Shown one piece after another: positions 13,066-29,800 of a stretch of DNA of 64,000 nucleotides (position 1 is the stretch's first letter; each line of letters begins with the position of its first letter). Source of the stretch: Gonapodya prolifera JEL478 (lineage: Eukaryota > Monoblepharomycota > Monoblepharidomycetes > Monoblepharidales > Gonapodyaceae); NCBI GenBank assembly GCA_001574975.1, contig KQ965744.1, forward strand, positions 332,311 through 396,310, in the 5' to 3' direction. A program made the position numbers and the translations under genes. The notes under the pieces are model-generated. The model was not told the DNA's origin and ran no database searches. It saw only the letters and a list, made by a program, of their open reading frames with translations.

Positions 13066-13720
13066 GGTCCGCTCCGCGAGTGAAGATGTGCGAAGAGCGA
13101 TGCAGGGGACCGCATGTCCGTGTGGGAGCAAATGGACACATCATTCAACCTTGTCGTGGGGAATGAGTTCAGCATGGAAAGTCATGTTTTGTATGGGTCA
13201 CACCTCTTCACATCCCGTCTCGCAAACCCACGCCCCGCTCGCATCCTTCAATGATTAACACACCTGTTCTGCTCCACCCCTCTCCCACGGTCCCACCAAC
13301 CCCAGTGCCACCGCCCTAACAGCTCTGAAATCCATGCCCGCCATTCCGAAGAGCTCCCCCCGGTAGCTCTGGACGATGACTGTAAGGAGACAGGCGGGAG
13401 GATTTGGGTGCACTGTGAAAGGGATGTCTGCTGTCGGAAGTGGCTTGTGTTGGACATTACATAGATACGATGTGTTGCATATATTTGCGTGTATTCTGGG
13501 GACGTATATATGAATTGCATCACTGGGAGGCTCCGCGCACGGTTTGCTCCCCATGCCTGTTGGTTGAGAAAAGAAAACGTGGCGTTTTGAATACATACGA
13601 TGATGAGGTTGACGCGGCTCAAAACGAAAGTAAAACAAATTTTATTGTATATTTCAGAAGTAAAAAGAAAGCGTGAACAGATTGAGTTTTCTAATGTTCA
13701 CAGGAGATGTACGCAACCAT
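13066..13720. other. Intergenic stretch, no gene seen
   Basis: This lies between VFA1 and the end of the ankyrin-repeat remnant. Reading frames here are short and show no domain, signal peptide or sensible splice partners. It presumably holds the VFA1 3' UTR. Confidence 0.5.
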
Positions 13721-15127
13721 TCAGCCATTGTGCAACCCAGATTGCCAGCCAAAAAGCGCCGCCACTTCCGATCCCCAAGTCTCGACCGCCGAAAGCATGG
13801 ACAAGCAACCAAGAACACGAATGTCTGCGCCTCGTACCAAAAGCACCCGCATCATCTCCAGCATCACATCTTGGTCGCAATCACAAGCGCCGCGTCGTTC
13901 CTAGAGTGAACGTCGGCTCCTCTGTCAAGGAGAAGCGTCAACATAGTGACGTCTCCAGCCTTGGTCGCCTGAATGAGGGCTTCATCATCGTGAGCGTGGA
14001 TGTTGACACCCAGTGATAGTAAAAGTTTCACCATTTCTGGACGGCGCTCAGTGACAGCTTCGAGAAGGGCCTTGCTTTCCTGAGCATTAATGTTCGCACC
14101 TTCCCAAAGGAGCAGCCGAACCAAGTTTCCATAGCCACATGCGGCCCCTGAAACGAGTGCACTGTCACTCCTGCATGCACGTCTGCTCCTCGGCGCAGTA
14201 CCTCCTTTGTCAACGCAACGTACCCATTTCTTACTGCAACGTTCAAAAGTGCCTCGTCTTCCACATGCATCTTGCCCTTGTCACAGAGAAACTTAACCAC
14301 TTCAACAGAGCCCGATCGACAAGCGTTCCAGAAAACTTCGTCCTCTCGAGCATGCAAGTTTGCACCACGATCAAGCAGTAGCTCGGCTATCTCCACGTGC
14401 TGCCTCGAGCACGCATTCCTGAGTGCCAAGTCATCTTCGGCGTGTATATCTGCCCCGTAGTTTAAAAGCAAATTAACAACACTATAATGTCCCTTTGAAG
14501 ATCTGAGAGCAGTTTGAGCGAGGGTAGATCCGTTCATGACCCTTGCATCAGCACCGTGGGTCAGAAGAACGTGCACCACTTTGAGCCTGCCGTGAGCGCA
14601 CGCCATTCTCAGAGCTGTGTCCTGCTTTGTGTGGACATCAGCCCATGCAAGCGCAGAAGTTTTGCAACGCTGCGATAGCCCAGTTTCCAAGTTTCCACCA
14701 AGGCAACGCTTTTGTACTGGTGGGCGCTTTTGTGTCGCAAGAGGAGGTGGTTGATCATGTTCCAATCCCCTTTTTGGGCTGCAACAACAAGGCCCCCGCC
14801 ACCTTCCCGTGCTCCACATAGTGACGCAAAATGGTCCAGAATTACACTTAACACCTCTGCTTTGCCTCGCCGTGTCGCGCAAAGAACAAGTTGTCCGAAT
14901 TGACCAGGGGGACCTTTGTTGACCAGCAACTTTACCAATTCCATTTTTCCATCTGCTAAGGCTTCCGCCAGGGCAGCGCTGTAGTTAACAGGAGGGTCAC
15001 CCTTATATCGTAGGAGGACATCTACAAAGTCCGTGTGCGCACTCTTGGAAGCACGAATAAACGCCTTGTTGAACTCAACATGAAAACGACCCTTATATCG
15101 TAGGAGAATGTTTCGGATCTTCACCAA
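13721..15127 (-). pseudogene. Ankyrin-repeat protein, frameshifted
   Basis: About twelve ankyrin repeats are visible, for example VVHVLLTHGADARVMNGSTL, IAELLLDRGANLHAREDEVF and MVKLLLSLGVNIHAHDDEAL. The repeat register runs through three reading frames. One-base losses are inferred near 14645 (LRLHG to ADVHTKQ), near 14170 (ADVHAG to SDSALV) and near 13870 (ATKM to MLEMMRVLL). The 5' end has no ATG: the longest frame begins at a GTG just after a stop, so the first exon is missing or elsewhere. The lesions break an otherwise regular 33-residue pattern, so this is a recently dead gene or a locus with assembly indels. Such proteins usually mediate protein binding; no other domain is seen. Confidence 0.75.
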
Positions 15128-15305
15128 AGACGGTCAAATCACAATGCTGCAACCTGAAATCTCATTAAACTGCCATATTTATTGCAAAAGCGAAACACAA
15201 AGGAGAATGTCCATGGACCAACTATCTAGAAACAATCCGAAAAAAATCGCACAAGGAGCATCCCAAAGAAATTGACAACACAACTTTCCCCCCTCCAACC
15301 CTCCC

Positions 15306-16198
15306 TTAAGCGAATATTTTGGCAATTGTGGACCTCAATGCACCACCGAGATCCCAGCTGATGACAGCGGTCAGAAGAAAGGAAACGAGGAGCCTGAAGT
15401 TTGATGTGGATGAAATGTTAGCGTAAGTTCTCCCCTTCGGGATCCCGTTTAAAGCACTAAAAGACAATCCGCATTCGCTCCACGGAGATAACAGCATTTC
15501 ATTGTGATAATGAAGCGCTCAGCGAGGATCCATAGATGCACTTCGATGTTTCCCTACAGAACTGGAACTCACCCCATTGTTGCCCACCAAATCATGACGG
15601 TGGTTACTGCTGCATCGCTTGCTGCCCATCCAAACACTCTTTCCGTCCATTGCTGGGTACCCTGTAGTATCCAGAAAACTCCAGGTACTCCCTTCGCAGC
15701 ACCCCACGCCGCGGTCACAATACCAAGCAGTGTTAGCACCACTGGTGTGGCAAGAACAGCGCGGACTCCCGGGCGGGCAAGTTGCGAGCCGCAAACGATG
15801 GACGCAGCGAACAGCAGAGGAATCTCCAAATAGAGGTTGAGCGATAAGAGGTCCCCGAGGAAGGCGAAGGGCGAGCGAAGAGTCGGCGATGTCGTGATGA
15901 AATAGAAAGAGACAACTGAACCTGCTGCGACAGCAGGGACGTATGCCGGGTCTGAGGTGCGGACTGTATCGAACGTCTCCCATGTCGATTTCACCGCGGA
16001 TTTTCGAGGAGACGCGGAGCGAGAGCGGGAAGACGGAGATTGGCCCATCGAAGCTGCTGACGGGGTCCGAATAGCCTGTACAGGAGCTGTGTATGCAAAT
16101 CGTGATGGTGTGTACTCCGCAGAGGATCCAGAAACTGAAGCACGAATGGGCGATCCCGACGATACGCCAGACGCGGATGTCCCTGCTCCTCGACGCAT
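15306..16198 (-). CDS. Unrecognised multi-pass membrane protein
   Basis: The first exon encodes about 209 residues: a Ser/Arg/Pro-rich cytosol-like N-terminus, then hydrophobic segments VPAVAAGSVVSFYFI, LEIPLLFAASIVCG, VLATPVVLTLLGIV and VTTVMIWWATMG. A second exon joins near 15573/15453 to give ATMGALNGIPKGRTYAN and a last hydrophobic segment LLVSFLLTAVISWDLGG, ending STIAKIFA. That makes four or five membrane spans in about 255 residues. The splice keeps phase and hydrophobic pattern, which supports a real gene. I do not recognise the family. The tectonic gene lies 3 kb away, but nothing in the sequence ties them. Confidence 0.6.
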
Positions 16199-16321
16199 CT
16201 GTGAAAACAGGTTGCGATTTGGTGGAACCAGGTGACCTGGACCAGCTCAAGCCGCTGCCTCAGGCACCCATCCACTTTCACGTGATTCATTATATCAATT
16301 ACATATGACAGACGCGTGGAA

Positions 16322-18399
16322 TTACGGCAAGCCCTCTGAACTCCTCTCAATCTTAGCATCCTCCTCATTAGCGTACCTCGCCACTTCATAGAAGTCCGGG
16401 TATTTCCCCACCATCTCCTCCACCTCTTTCTTCTGGTCCTTCAGTCGCGAAGAAAGAGTATCAAACACGTCGTCAAACATGTAGGAGATTGGCGGCTTTT
16501 TCATCTTCTCCGCTGCGATGAAAGCCTCAAGCACCTCCTTGCGAACTCGATCTCGAACAACTTTTTCCGCCTCCTCGCTCCACCAACCCTTGTGCTCGAG
16601 GTACTGCCGAAAACGGGACATAGGCGAGTCATAGCGCTTCCACGCCTCGACCTCTTTCTTTTCGCGATACGCGGAAGAGTCGTCTGATGTACTGTGATGT
16701 GACACGCGATAGGTCATCGCTTCCAGAAGAACTGGAACACCTGTTGAAATTGCCAGATCACGTGCTGATTTGGTCGCACTGTAAACGGCCTTTTGTTTTG
16801 AGAGATGGGGGGAGCGTTGCGTCAATATAACGGATTTGCTGAAAGCCCTGATCAACACCAGTAGGACGCACCAGCACGTCATTCCCGTCAACTCGTATTA
16901 CTGGTATACCATAGCCATGGCCCCTTGCGGCTGTTCAGTCAGAAATTATTTTGGGATGTCACGAGAAGTTAGTGGCAGGGGACTTCTCCACGTACCAATC
17001 CCATCGCCCCGATACTGCTCATCGGCCGGAGTTGATATCGCAAACCCATTGTTGCGACTTTTGCGCCGTAACATGTATCAGAGACGAAAAACAATTAACC
17101 AACTACCGCGCCCCTTCTCTCACCAGATAAACAATACTGGGGCCCCGACAGTGGACGCGATGTTCAACGCCGCATGGAAGTCGCCTTCACTTGCCGCTCC
17201 CTCTCCAAAATAGCACGCCGCGACCGCCTCCTTCCCGGCCCTCTTGAGCGCGTACGCCGCACCCGCGGCCTGCGGAATCTGTGTGGCGAGGGGGCTCGAG
17301 ATGGTTTGGAAGTTGGCTTCGCGGGAGCCGTAGTGCACAGGCATTTGTCGACCTTTGTTCACGTCAAGAACATTGGCCGTGCACTGGTTCACGAATGAAG
17401 AGAGCGAAACGCCGCGGTGGAGGAGGACGCCAGCTTCCCGATATTGCCTTTGTTAGATGAAGGCCCATGGAGGCAAGCGACGGTTCAGGTGGTATCATTC
17501 GCAAAAAGGACATGATAGTACCCGAAAATAACGTCCTCCATGGTCAAAGCCTGCGCGGTGCCGAAGAGGGTGCCTTCTTCACCATAATCTTTTGAAGCAT
17601 AACAGAGGTAATGTAAGACACCCGAACCACAAGAGTCTCACAGAAACTTTAATCTCACAACTCACGAGTCATATAAAATGAGATTCGACCTTGTCGTTGC
17701 GTATCATAGAGACTGTTTTTTGGATTCATGATGATCAGGTGGTGAAAATGCGATACATTGTCGATGTCCAAGCCCTTGCTCACATGTTGTCCATAGTATT
17801 AAGTGTCACCATGTTCTCATAAATTTTCAGGCAGTCTTCCTTCGAAAGCTGTTGCAAGAGAAATCGTCAGCTCGATCTGCAGGTCGACCACAATAGAATC
17901 CGAATTACCTGGGGATCTTTGCTCGCATCTGCAATCTTTCCGTCAGGATCCATGATTCGAAAAGTCGGAATCGTAGGATACGAGCGGATAATGTCCAGCT
18001 TCTCCGTGAAAACAGAGTCCTTCACACCTGCGGCCAAGAGTGATTTGATGATTCACCGTGATGTCCCCCACGATGATTCGAAAACAACATCCGCATTAAA
18101 GAGCGTACCAGGATAAGGTGCCTTTTTCTTGTCCCGCATCTGTTCCCACGTCAGTCATTCGGTAATGCGTTGCGGGCAACGTTACATAAAGCATTCAGTT
18201 CTGAGCGTGAACGACCACACAACAAAACCCCGCGGCTTGCCTTCATGCGGTACTCGTCCATTCGATCAACATAGGAAGAGCCACCAACAGGGGCTGTTAG
18301 TGGGGGATGCGGCACCGGCGCTGTAGTGGAGTAATCTCGAATTCTTGGAGCAAGGACCGCAGGTTGGCAGAGTCGCGGCACGGCACGCGAAGGTCTCAT
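16322..18399 (-). CDS. BCKDHA: Branched-chain 2-oxoacid dehydrogenase E1 alpha subunit, mitochondrial
   Basis: E1-alpha uses thiamine diphosphate to decarboxylate the oxoacids of Leu, Ile and Val in the mitochondrial BCKDH complex. The start [10 protein letters not shown] opens an Arg/Ser-rich presequence ([11 protein letters not shown]). Downstream exons read [37 protein letters not shown] and [20 protein letters not shown]. The thiamine-phosphate motif is [17 protein letters not shown] (about 17175-17225), followed by [10 protein letters not shown], and [14 protein letters not shown] is the regulatory phosphorylation loop. The C-terminus MFDDVFD then acidic/basic helices is complete and stops at 16322. 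Small introns interrupt it throughout. An alternative upstream GTG start is unlikely. Confidence 0.93.
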
Positions 18400-19020
18400 C
18401 GCGGTGAAAGTGGTCGTTGGAACGAGTGAGATGGCTCGTTTAGGTGTGATCCCTGGACTAAACGTCGGGACATCCGTTGCCGTGATGCCCACTCAGAACC
18501 TGCTTTTGTAGTAGATTCTCGTGCAACCAATACAGATCCTTACTATTCCCACGATAGATGACCTTTCAGATGAGAGACAAAACACTAAAATGACCACTGT
18601 GCAATAATGTGTCCGGCTTTTTTGTGGGCGTGAAAACCTCTTTTGCCCGACAATGACGAAAAGAGCTTTATTCATGAAGGTAAGTAACCTTAAGCTTTCC
18701 GTGTTTGAAATACCTACCACGATCCGGCTCATTCGTAGTAGTTAAACTCAAAACTGAAAAGGGACCAGTGCGATTCGCGCTTTTGCCCAGTTTGCGTGCG
18801 GAGATGGACCGTGGGTGCGCTTATTGTGCAGGATGAGAACTCACGGTTTGAATGCGCCACTAAATTGGCATATTAGTTCGTGGCTTGAAAACGGAACGGA
18901 GTAGCGCCTAAATCAGTTTAGTGCACCAAAGTCCGCCCCCGGCTGCGTTGAGTCTCCACCCATCCCGCGACCTAAACCCCCCCTCCCGCCCGCCCCCTCG
19001 TCTCAGAGGGAAAGTTGCCC
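18400..19020. promoter_or_regulatory. Divergent intergenic region, BCKDHA and ABC transporter
   Basis: About 620 bases lie between the two start codons, which point away from each other, so both promoters should be here. A C-rich stretch (about 18950-19010) sits just upstream of the transporter start. No further gene or repeat is seen. Confidence 0.4.
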
Positions 19021-24803
<5,783 letters not shown>

Positions 24804-24914
24804 GAAGACGATCGACAAATCAGTGGTAGTTGTATTTGATCGAATTCTCTACGTATCTTAAAGCACTGCCATGGATGCCATATTCTCTTTGCACTGTCGA
24901 GTCACTACTGCATA

Positions 24915-26835
24915 TTAAAATAGTCTCCAAACTGCTAATCTGCCGTCTTTGCCACCGCTGATCATCAAATTGTTCACAGAGCTTCCCCAAGTTCGTTGTC
25001 CTGCCTTCTCGTTAAACGCTATGGCAGTTGCCCCTTCCTTGTGATACCTCAAAACGGCAAGAGTTTTCATACGGATATGGCCCTCGGAGAGTGGCTCCTT
25101 ATTCTTCGCTGGTGCCAGTCCCACCACCCTCACCTTCCCATCCCAACACGCTAACGCTGCAACCCTATGATCCGCACGAACTTTCAGATCAGAGACGCCT
25201 GAGCGAATATTGCTGGTTAGAGTTGACGTGGTAGGCTTTTTGTTGTGGAGAGAAATGGATTGCATGTGGAGCGGACCCTGTAAAGTTCGTGTTCAAAAAA
25301 AGACGCCACTTATGCAGCAAGAATCACATACACCCATCAGAGACTGCTCGTCAGTGTCGAGTGACCAAGACCACACCATGTCTTCAGGAGCTGCTGCGGC
25401 ACAAAGTCCGGCGCGTAATGTAGGACTGACATCAAGGGTCAATACTCAACGAGCAGAAAGTGAGCAGAATGCTTTGTTTCGACACAACAGTGTGCAAAAA
25501 CTGAAGGTACCTGGCTCTGCAAAGAATTTTTTACGCCAGATTGTCTCCACCGATCCCTGTGCAGTTTCTATTGATGTGGCATCTCCAACATTCGACAGTC
25601 CCACACGTCGAACGACAACGGTTCCAGATTCGTACCCAGAGCAAAGCATGAGGGCAGAAGACATGCTTCCCGAAATCTTTTCAGTTGAAGAGGATTCCCG
25701 GATCAACGAAGGTGTGAGGCAAAGGCACATCAACATTCCTTTGTTTGAATCAAAACATTTTGGTCGCCAGATGATGAATTTTAAAGCAGACTCTTCAAGC
25801 AAGTATCGTGTGACGCCACGCACCATCTCTTTCAGCAGCAGCCTCCTCAACAGACTGTCCACTCCGTGTTCGTTGCCCGATTCTGCCGGCGAGTACTCGA
25901 CCGGATTCGACATGAACGACATCACAGCCCTCGCCATCAGAAAGTGAGGGAAGCGCTACCAGGTGCGTTGGTTCTGATATGTAAAAAAAGTTATCTATAA
26001 TCCAACAACAACGATTCTTCATTCAATGGATGTCGATCACTTGCCTCGGAGGTAGCTTAATTCCATTTTCAGAAGACTCATTTTGCAGAAGCTTACGCCA
26101 TTTGCTGGATATTCTTTCTCACAAACAACATCCAAAGGTTCCGTTCGATCCCAACCGGCCTCATCGTCACTCGAATCGCCATCAGTGCTTCCGCCTTGCT
26201 TTTTGTCGTCGTTTTTTCGTCCATATGAAATAATCTCTCCAATGTCCCACACTCGAAGCACGGAGTCTCTTCCCTGTGTAACGAGCTTTTGCCCAGCACA
26301 ACCGTGGTCGATCACAGTAGTTTGGTCACCCGACGAGTCCATGCTTTTATGGTCTCCGCGTATTTCATGTTCTTCATTCCCTTGTGCTTGTGGAACTTGG
26401 GACGTTCTCAACGAAGAGCCAGTACCACTGCGAATGCTCTCTATTGCCAGGACGGATCCGTTATGTGCCTTCCATTTTTTGATAGCTCGATAGCTCCGAA
26501 GGTCCCAAAGGATGGCAACGCCCGATAAGTCTCTGAGAGTTGTAAACGGACACAGGTTGCATTGAGATTGTAGACCGATTCAAATGGCCGATCCTTCCAA
26601 GATGACAACGCCGCAGCAAAGATCGCATTTTCCGTCCTCCATCACACTTAATGAGCTCAATCACTTGGCATTATGGTACGCTGTAACCTTCCAGCACACA
26701 TCCCACGCCATCCTGACTCACCCACCCGCTCACGAGCAGTTTTTCTTTCCCATCAACGAAGTGTATAGACGAGATGTCTGTTTTGTGGCCGCGGAGAACA
26801 TAAATGGGATCAGGTGTTTGTGGTGGCGACGACAT
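24915..26835 (-). CDS. ASA1: WD-repeat protein ASA1/GNB1L (ASTRA complex)
   Basis: Asa1/GNB1L is a WD40 propeller that works with the Tel2-Tti1-Tti2 chaperone in maturing PI3K-like kinases. The start is MSSPPQTPDPIYVLRGHKTD, and the junction near 26770/26546 gives LLVSGDLSGVAILWDLRS. Further blades read AIKKWKAHNGSVLAIES, LVTQGRDSVLRVWDIGE (about 26240-26290), GYESGTVVV, VAALACWDGKVRVVG and finally LMISGGKDGRLAVWRLF, which ends the protein as in the family. Insertions between blades are acidic and low complexity. It shares strand with RRP12, whose stop is only about 50 bases upstream of this start. The 3' end is tail-to-tail with the ABC transporter. Confidence 0.82.
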
Positions 26836-26886
26836 TGTTACAATTCACAAAATCCAAATCCGAAACTTTTACAAAAATTACGTAAA

Positions 26887-29800
26887 CTAACGTCTCGTTC
26901 TATTGACTGATTTCATTTTCATCCGCGCCACCTGCGACGCTTTTTTGGAGCCCGTTTGGGCAGCTCGAATAATGCTCTTGAATTGTCCAGCTGACTTCGC
27001 ACCCTTGCCCCTAAATCCAGGGGCAGGTTAACGTTGGGGAAACCAAAACGGGTGCTTAATTGCGACGAACCTCTTGCCGACAATCTTCGAGTCCAATGGA
27101 ATGTACGCATATGGGTCTGGTTTGCCCTCTCGCTTTATATCACCTCCAGCGCGCTGTAAACAGCACGTCGTCAATGAACAACACTGAAGAGAAAATCTTG
27201 GTACAATCGGCTTACCTTTGCTCGGAACTCTTTTCCGGGGGCTTCGAATTTCGGTCGCTTTCCAACTCTGTCGTTCTGGAACTTCCTCTTGCTTTCCCCC
27301 TCTTCATCCTCCCACGCCGCATCATCCAGATCCTCATCTCTACCGCGCTTTTGTCCGGTAGCAAATTTGATCTTGCCGTTTTGTGTCCGCCGAATAGCAC
27401 CCTCGCCTTCAATGGCATCCACGTACATACCCTCTCCACCTTCCTCACCCTCTGATGCTTCTGCATCATTGATCAGAAGTTTCCCTTCTTCGTCAACTTC
27501 AAAATCTTCATCTTCGTTACCGTCTTGTTTCGACATCTTGGCTCGCTTTGATGGGTTGCGATTGGTCACTGCTCGAGAAACTGCCCTCGGGTCGAGAAGA
27601 TCGATTGCCCGAGGTGCATCCTCATCAGAAGACGAACCGGATGCAGCATCTTCACGTATCCAGACATTTCCAGATTCTGCAGGGTTAGGCTTGTCCTAGA
27701 AATCATCAGTTCGGGGTGTGTGGGGGAGATGGTCAATTTTGCGGTTATCTTTGAAAGACATCCGTACCCACATTAAGGGAGACGTTCCTAAACCGTTCCG
27801 GCAAATATGCTTCCTCTCCCCCGCTTTCGCTTTCGCTTCCATACATCGTTTCTTCGAAGCTCCCCTTCTCGCCTTTCGATGAGCGGATCTTCTTTGACCG
27901 CTCTTTCTTTTTCCTGATGTTCTGCATAAGCTTCTTATCAGCCTCGGGTACAAACCCCTCTACAGCTTCGAAAGAAAATCGGCGACAGAGACGCTCCAGT
28001 GCGTGTCGTGCTCTCGACCGAAGACGAGAAGAGCGTTCGCGAGAGTGGTTCAGGAGGGCAAGTATCTAAAGCACGAAACAGACAATGGAGGAGGTGGGAA
28101 GGGAACATAATTTCAATGTGATGTGAGCTTACAATTTGCTCCAGGTGATCCTCAAGTTGTTCTTGAGGAAGAGCAGTGGTGGCGACTTTGATGAGCCCGA
28201 GGGAAGCCTTCGCTACCTCTGAACTCTTAGATGATGCAAAGTGAAGAATGGTGGGGATAATATCCTTCACGAGAGCAGGCGGGAGGTCCTCTGGACGTTC
28301 ACGGGAAAGGTTTAACAATTATCAACTTCAAAAAGACGTCTGCTCGTACATACGTCGGAATTCGAAGAGGAGTCTCGCAATACTTGCGATTGCAGCAGAC
28401 TGCATATGTGGGGTGGCACCAGCAAGACCGGCAACCGCCATGATGAAATATTCTGTGAGGCTGACTTCGCCTTTGTACGTCGCCAGACCGCTGGTATCCA
28501 TTTCATCGTCAGTCATCTCCGCAGATTGCTCTTGGAGCTTTGCAAGAATAGAGCCGTTGCTAGCGCTACCGTTCGACACAGCATACCGGCCACCCTCCAG
28601 CATCTTGCGTCCCATTTCCACAAGGCAGTCGTAAGCGGCATGTCGAGCTCTTTCGCTTGGTTCCTTTGTCCCAAGCATCGCCTCTGACAAAGCCATGGGC
28701 ACAAACCGGAGAAGAATTGACCTTCCCTCCGGTGCGTTAACGGGCACGAGCGTACCTACAGCCGTTGCAAGGAGTTGTAGCCGCGGCTTCCGAGCTGTAG
28801 CAGAACACGCTTGAGAGGCCTCAACTGAGACGAGTTGGTCCAGGAAAGTACCAACGTCAGCAATGGAAGACCACTGTCCTGATAAACCACCATTATCGCC
28901 CGCGGGGGACATCTCAATAAGAGATATTAGCGCCCGGTATGACTTCTTCTGCATCGCAGGGTCGGGATCCGCGATCTGATGCAGAAGCAGGGTGTAATAA
29001 TCCATGAGACTCGAGCCAGTCACAAGAGAGGATACACCACTCTTCAGTCCGGGATGGTACGAGACGACAATTTCCGCCAGGTCCATCATAGCGTGAGCCT
29101 GAGATGTGGAGGTGCTTCCCGCGGGGGATTGAGAAACCTTCACGTTATGTTCTTGAAGATTTTTAACCAGAGTTGCGAAGTAGTTTGCCGTGTCCTAGAA
29201 TGAAGATGGTTCGTTCTTTAGTTCATAGCTCCTTCACAGCATCGCAGTGCAACACCCACCTTTTCTTCAGCAATATTCAAGAAGCTCCGAATCACCCTCT
29301 CGTAGTACCGTTTCTCTCGCTCAGCGCGTTCGTCCGCAGTCCCCGCAGCACCCTTCTTCTTTCCTGCCGCATCCAGAGATTCTTCTGCGGTGGTGACGGA
29401 GCTCATAAAGTTGTTGCACAGGGTGCTCAAAAACCGGTTCGCCAACCGGCGCACTTCGTCGAGGTTCGCGTTTGCCTGCGCGGCAACTTGTTGCGACACA
29501 AGCGATGATCCCGAATCCGCCACTTTGACCATGGCGAGGTTTCCATCAACGATGTTGGCCAACGCCGCGCAAACGAATCCCCGAAGATCCGGAGTCGCTG
29601 CCAACCCCGGGTACATCTCTTCGATGGGATTTTGCAGCAGTTTGCCGAGATGCGGCGCAAGCCCTGCAAGGCCTCCTCCCGCAACGTCGGCCGGCATCGT
29701 CGCGGTCATGCCAGGAAGGACGGCCCAAATCTGGGTGCCCAGCGTTTCGTAGAGTTTCGCTTCGACTTGGCCCTCTGCAATTCCCCTCCGCTTCCTGGGC

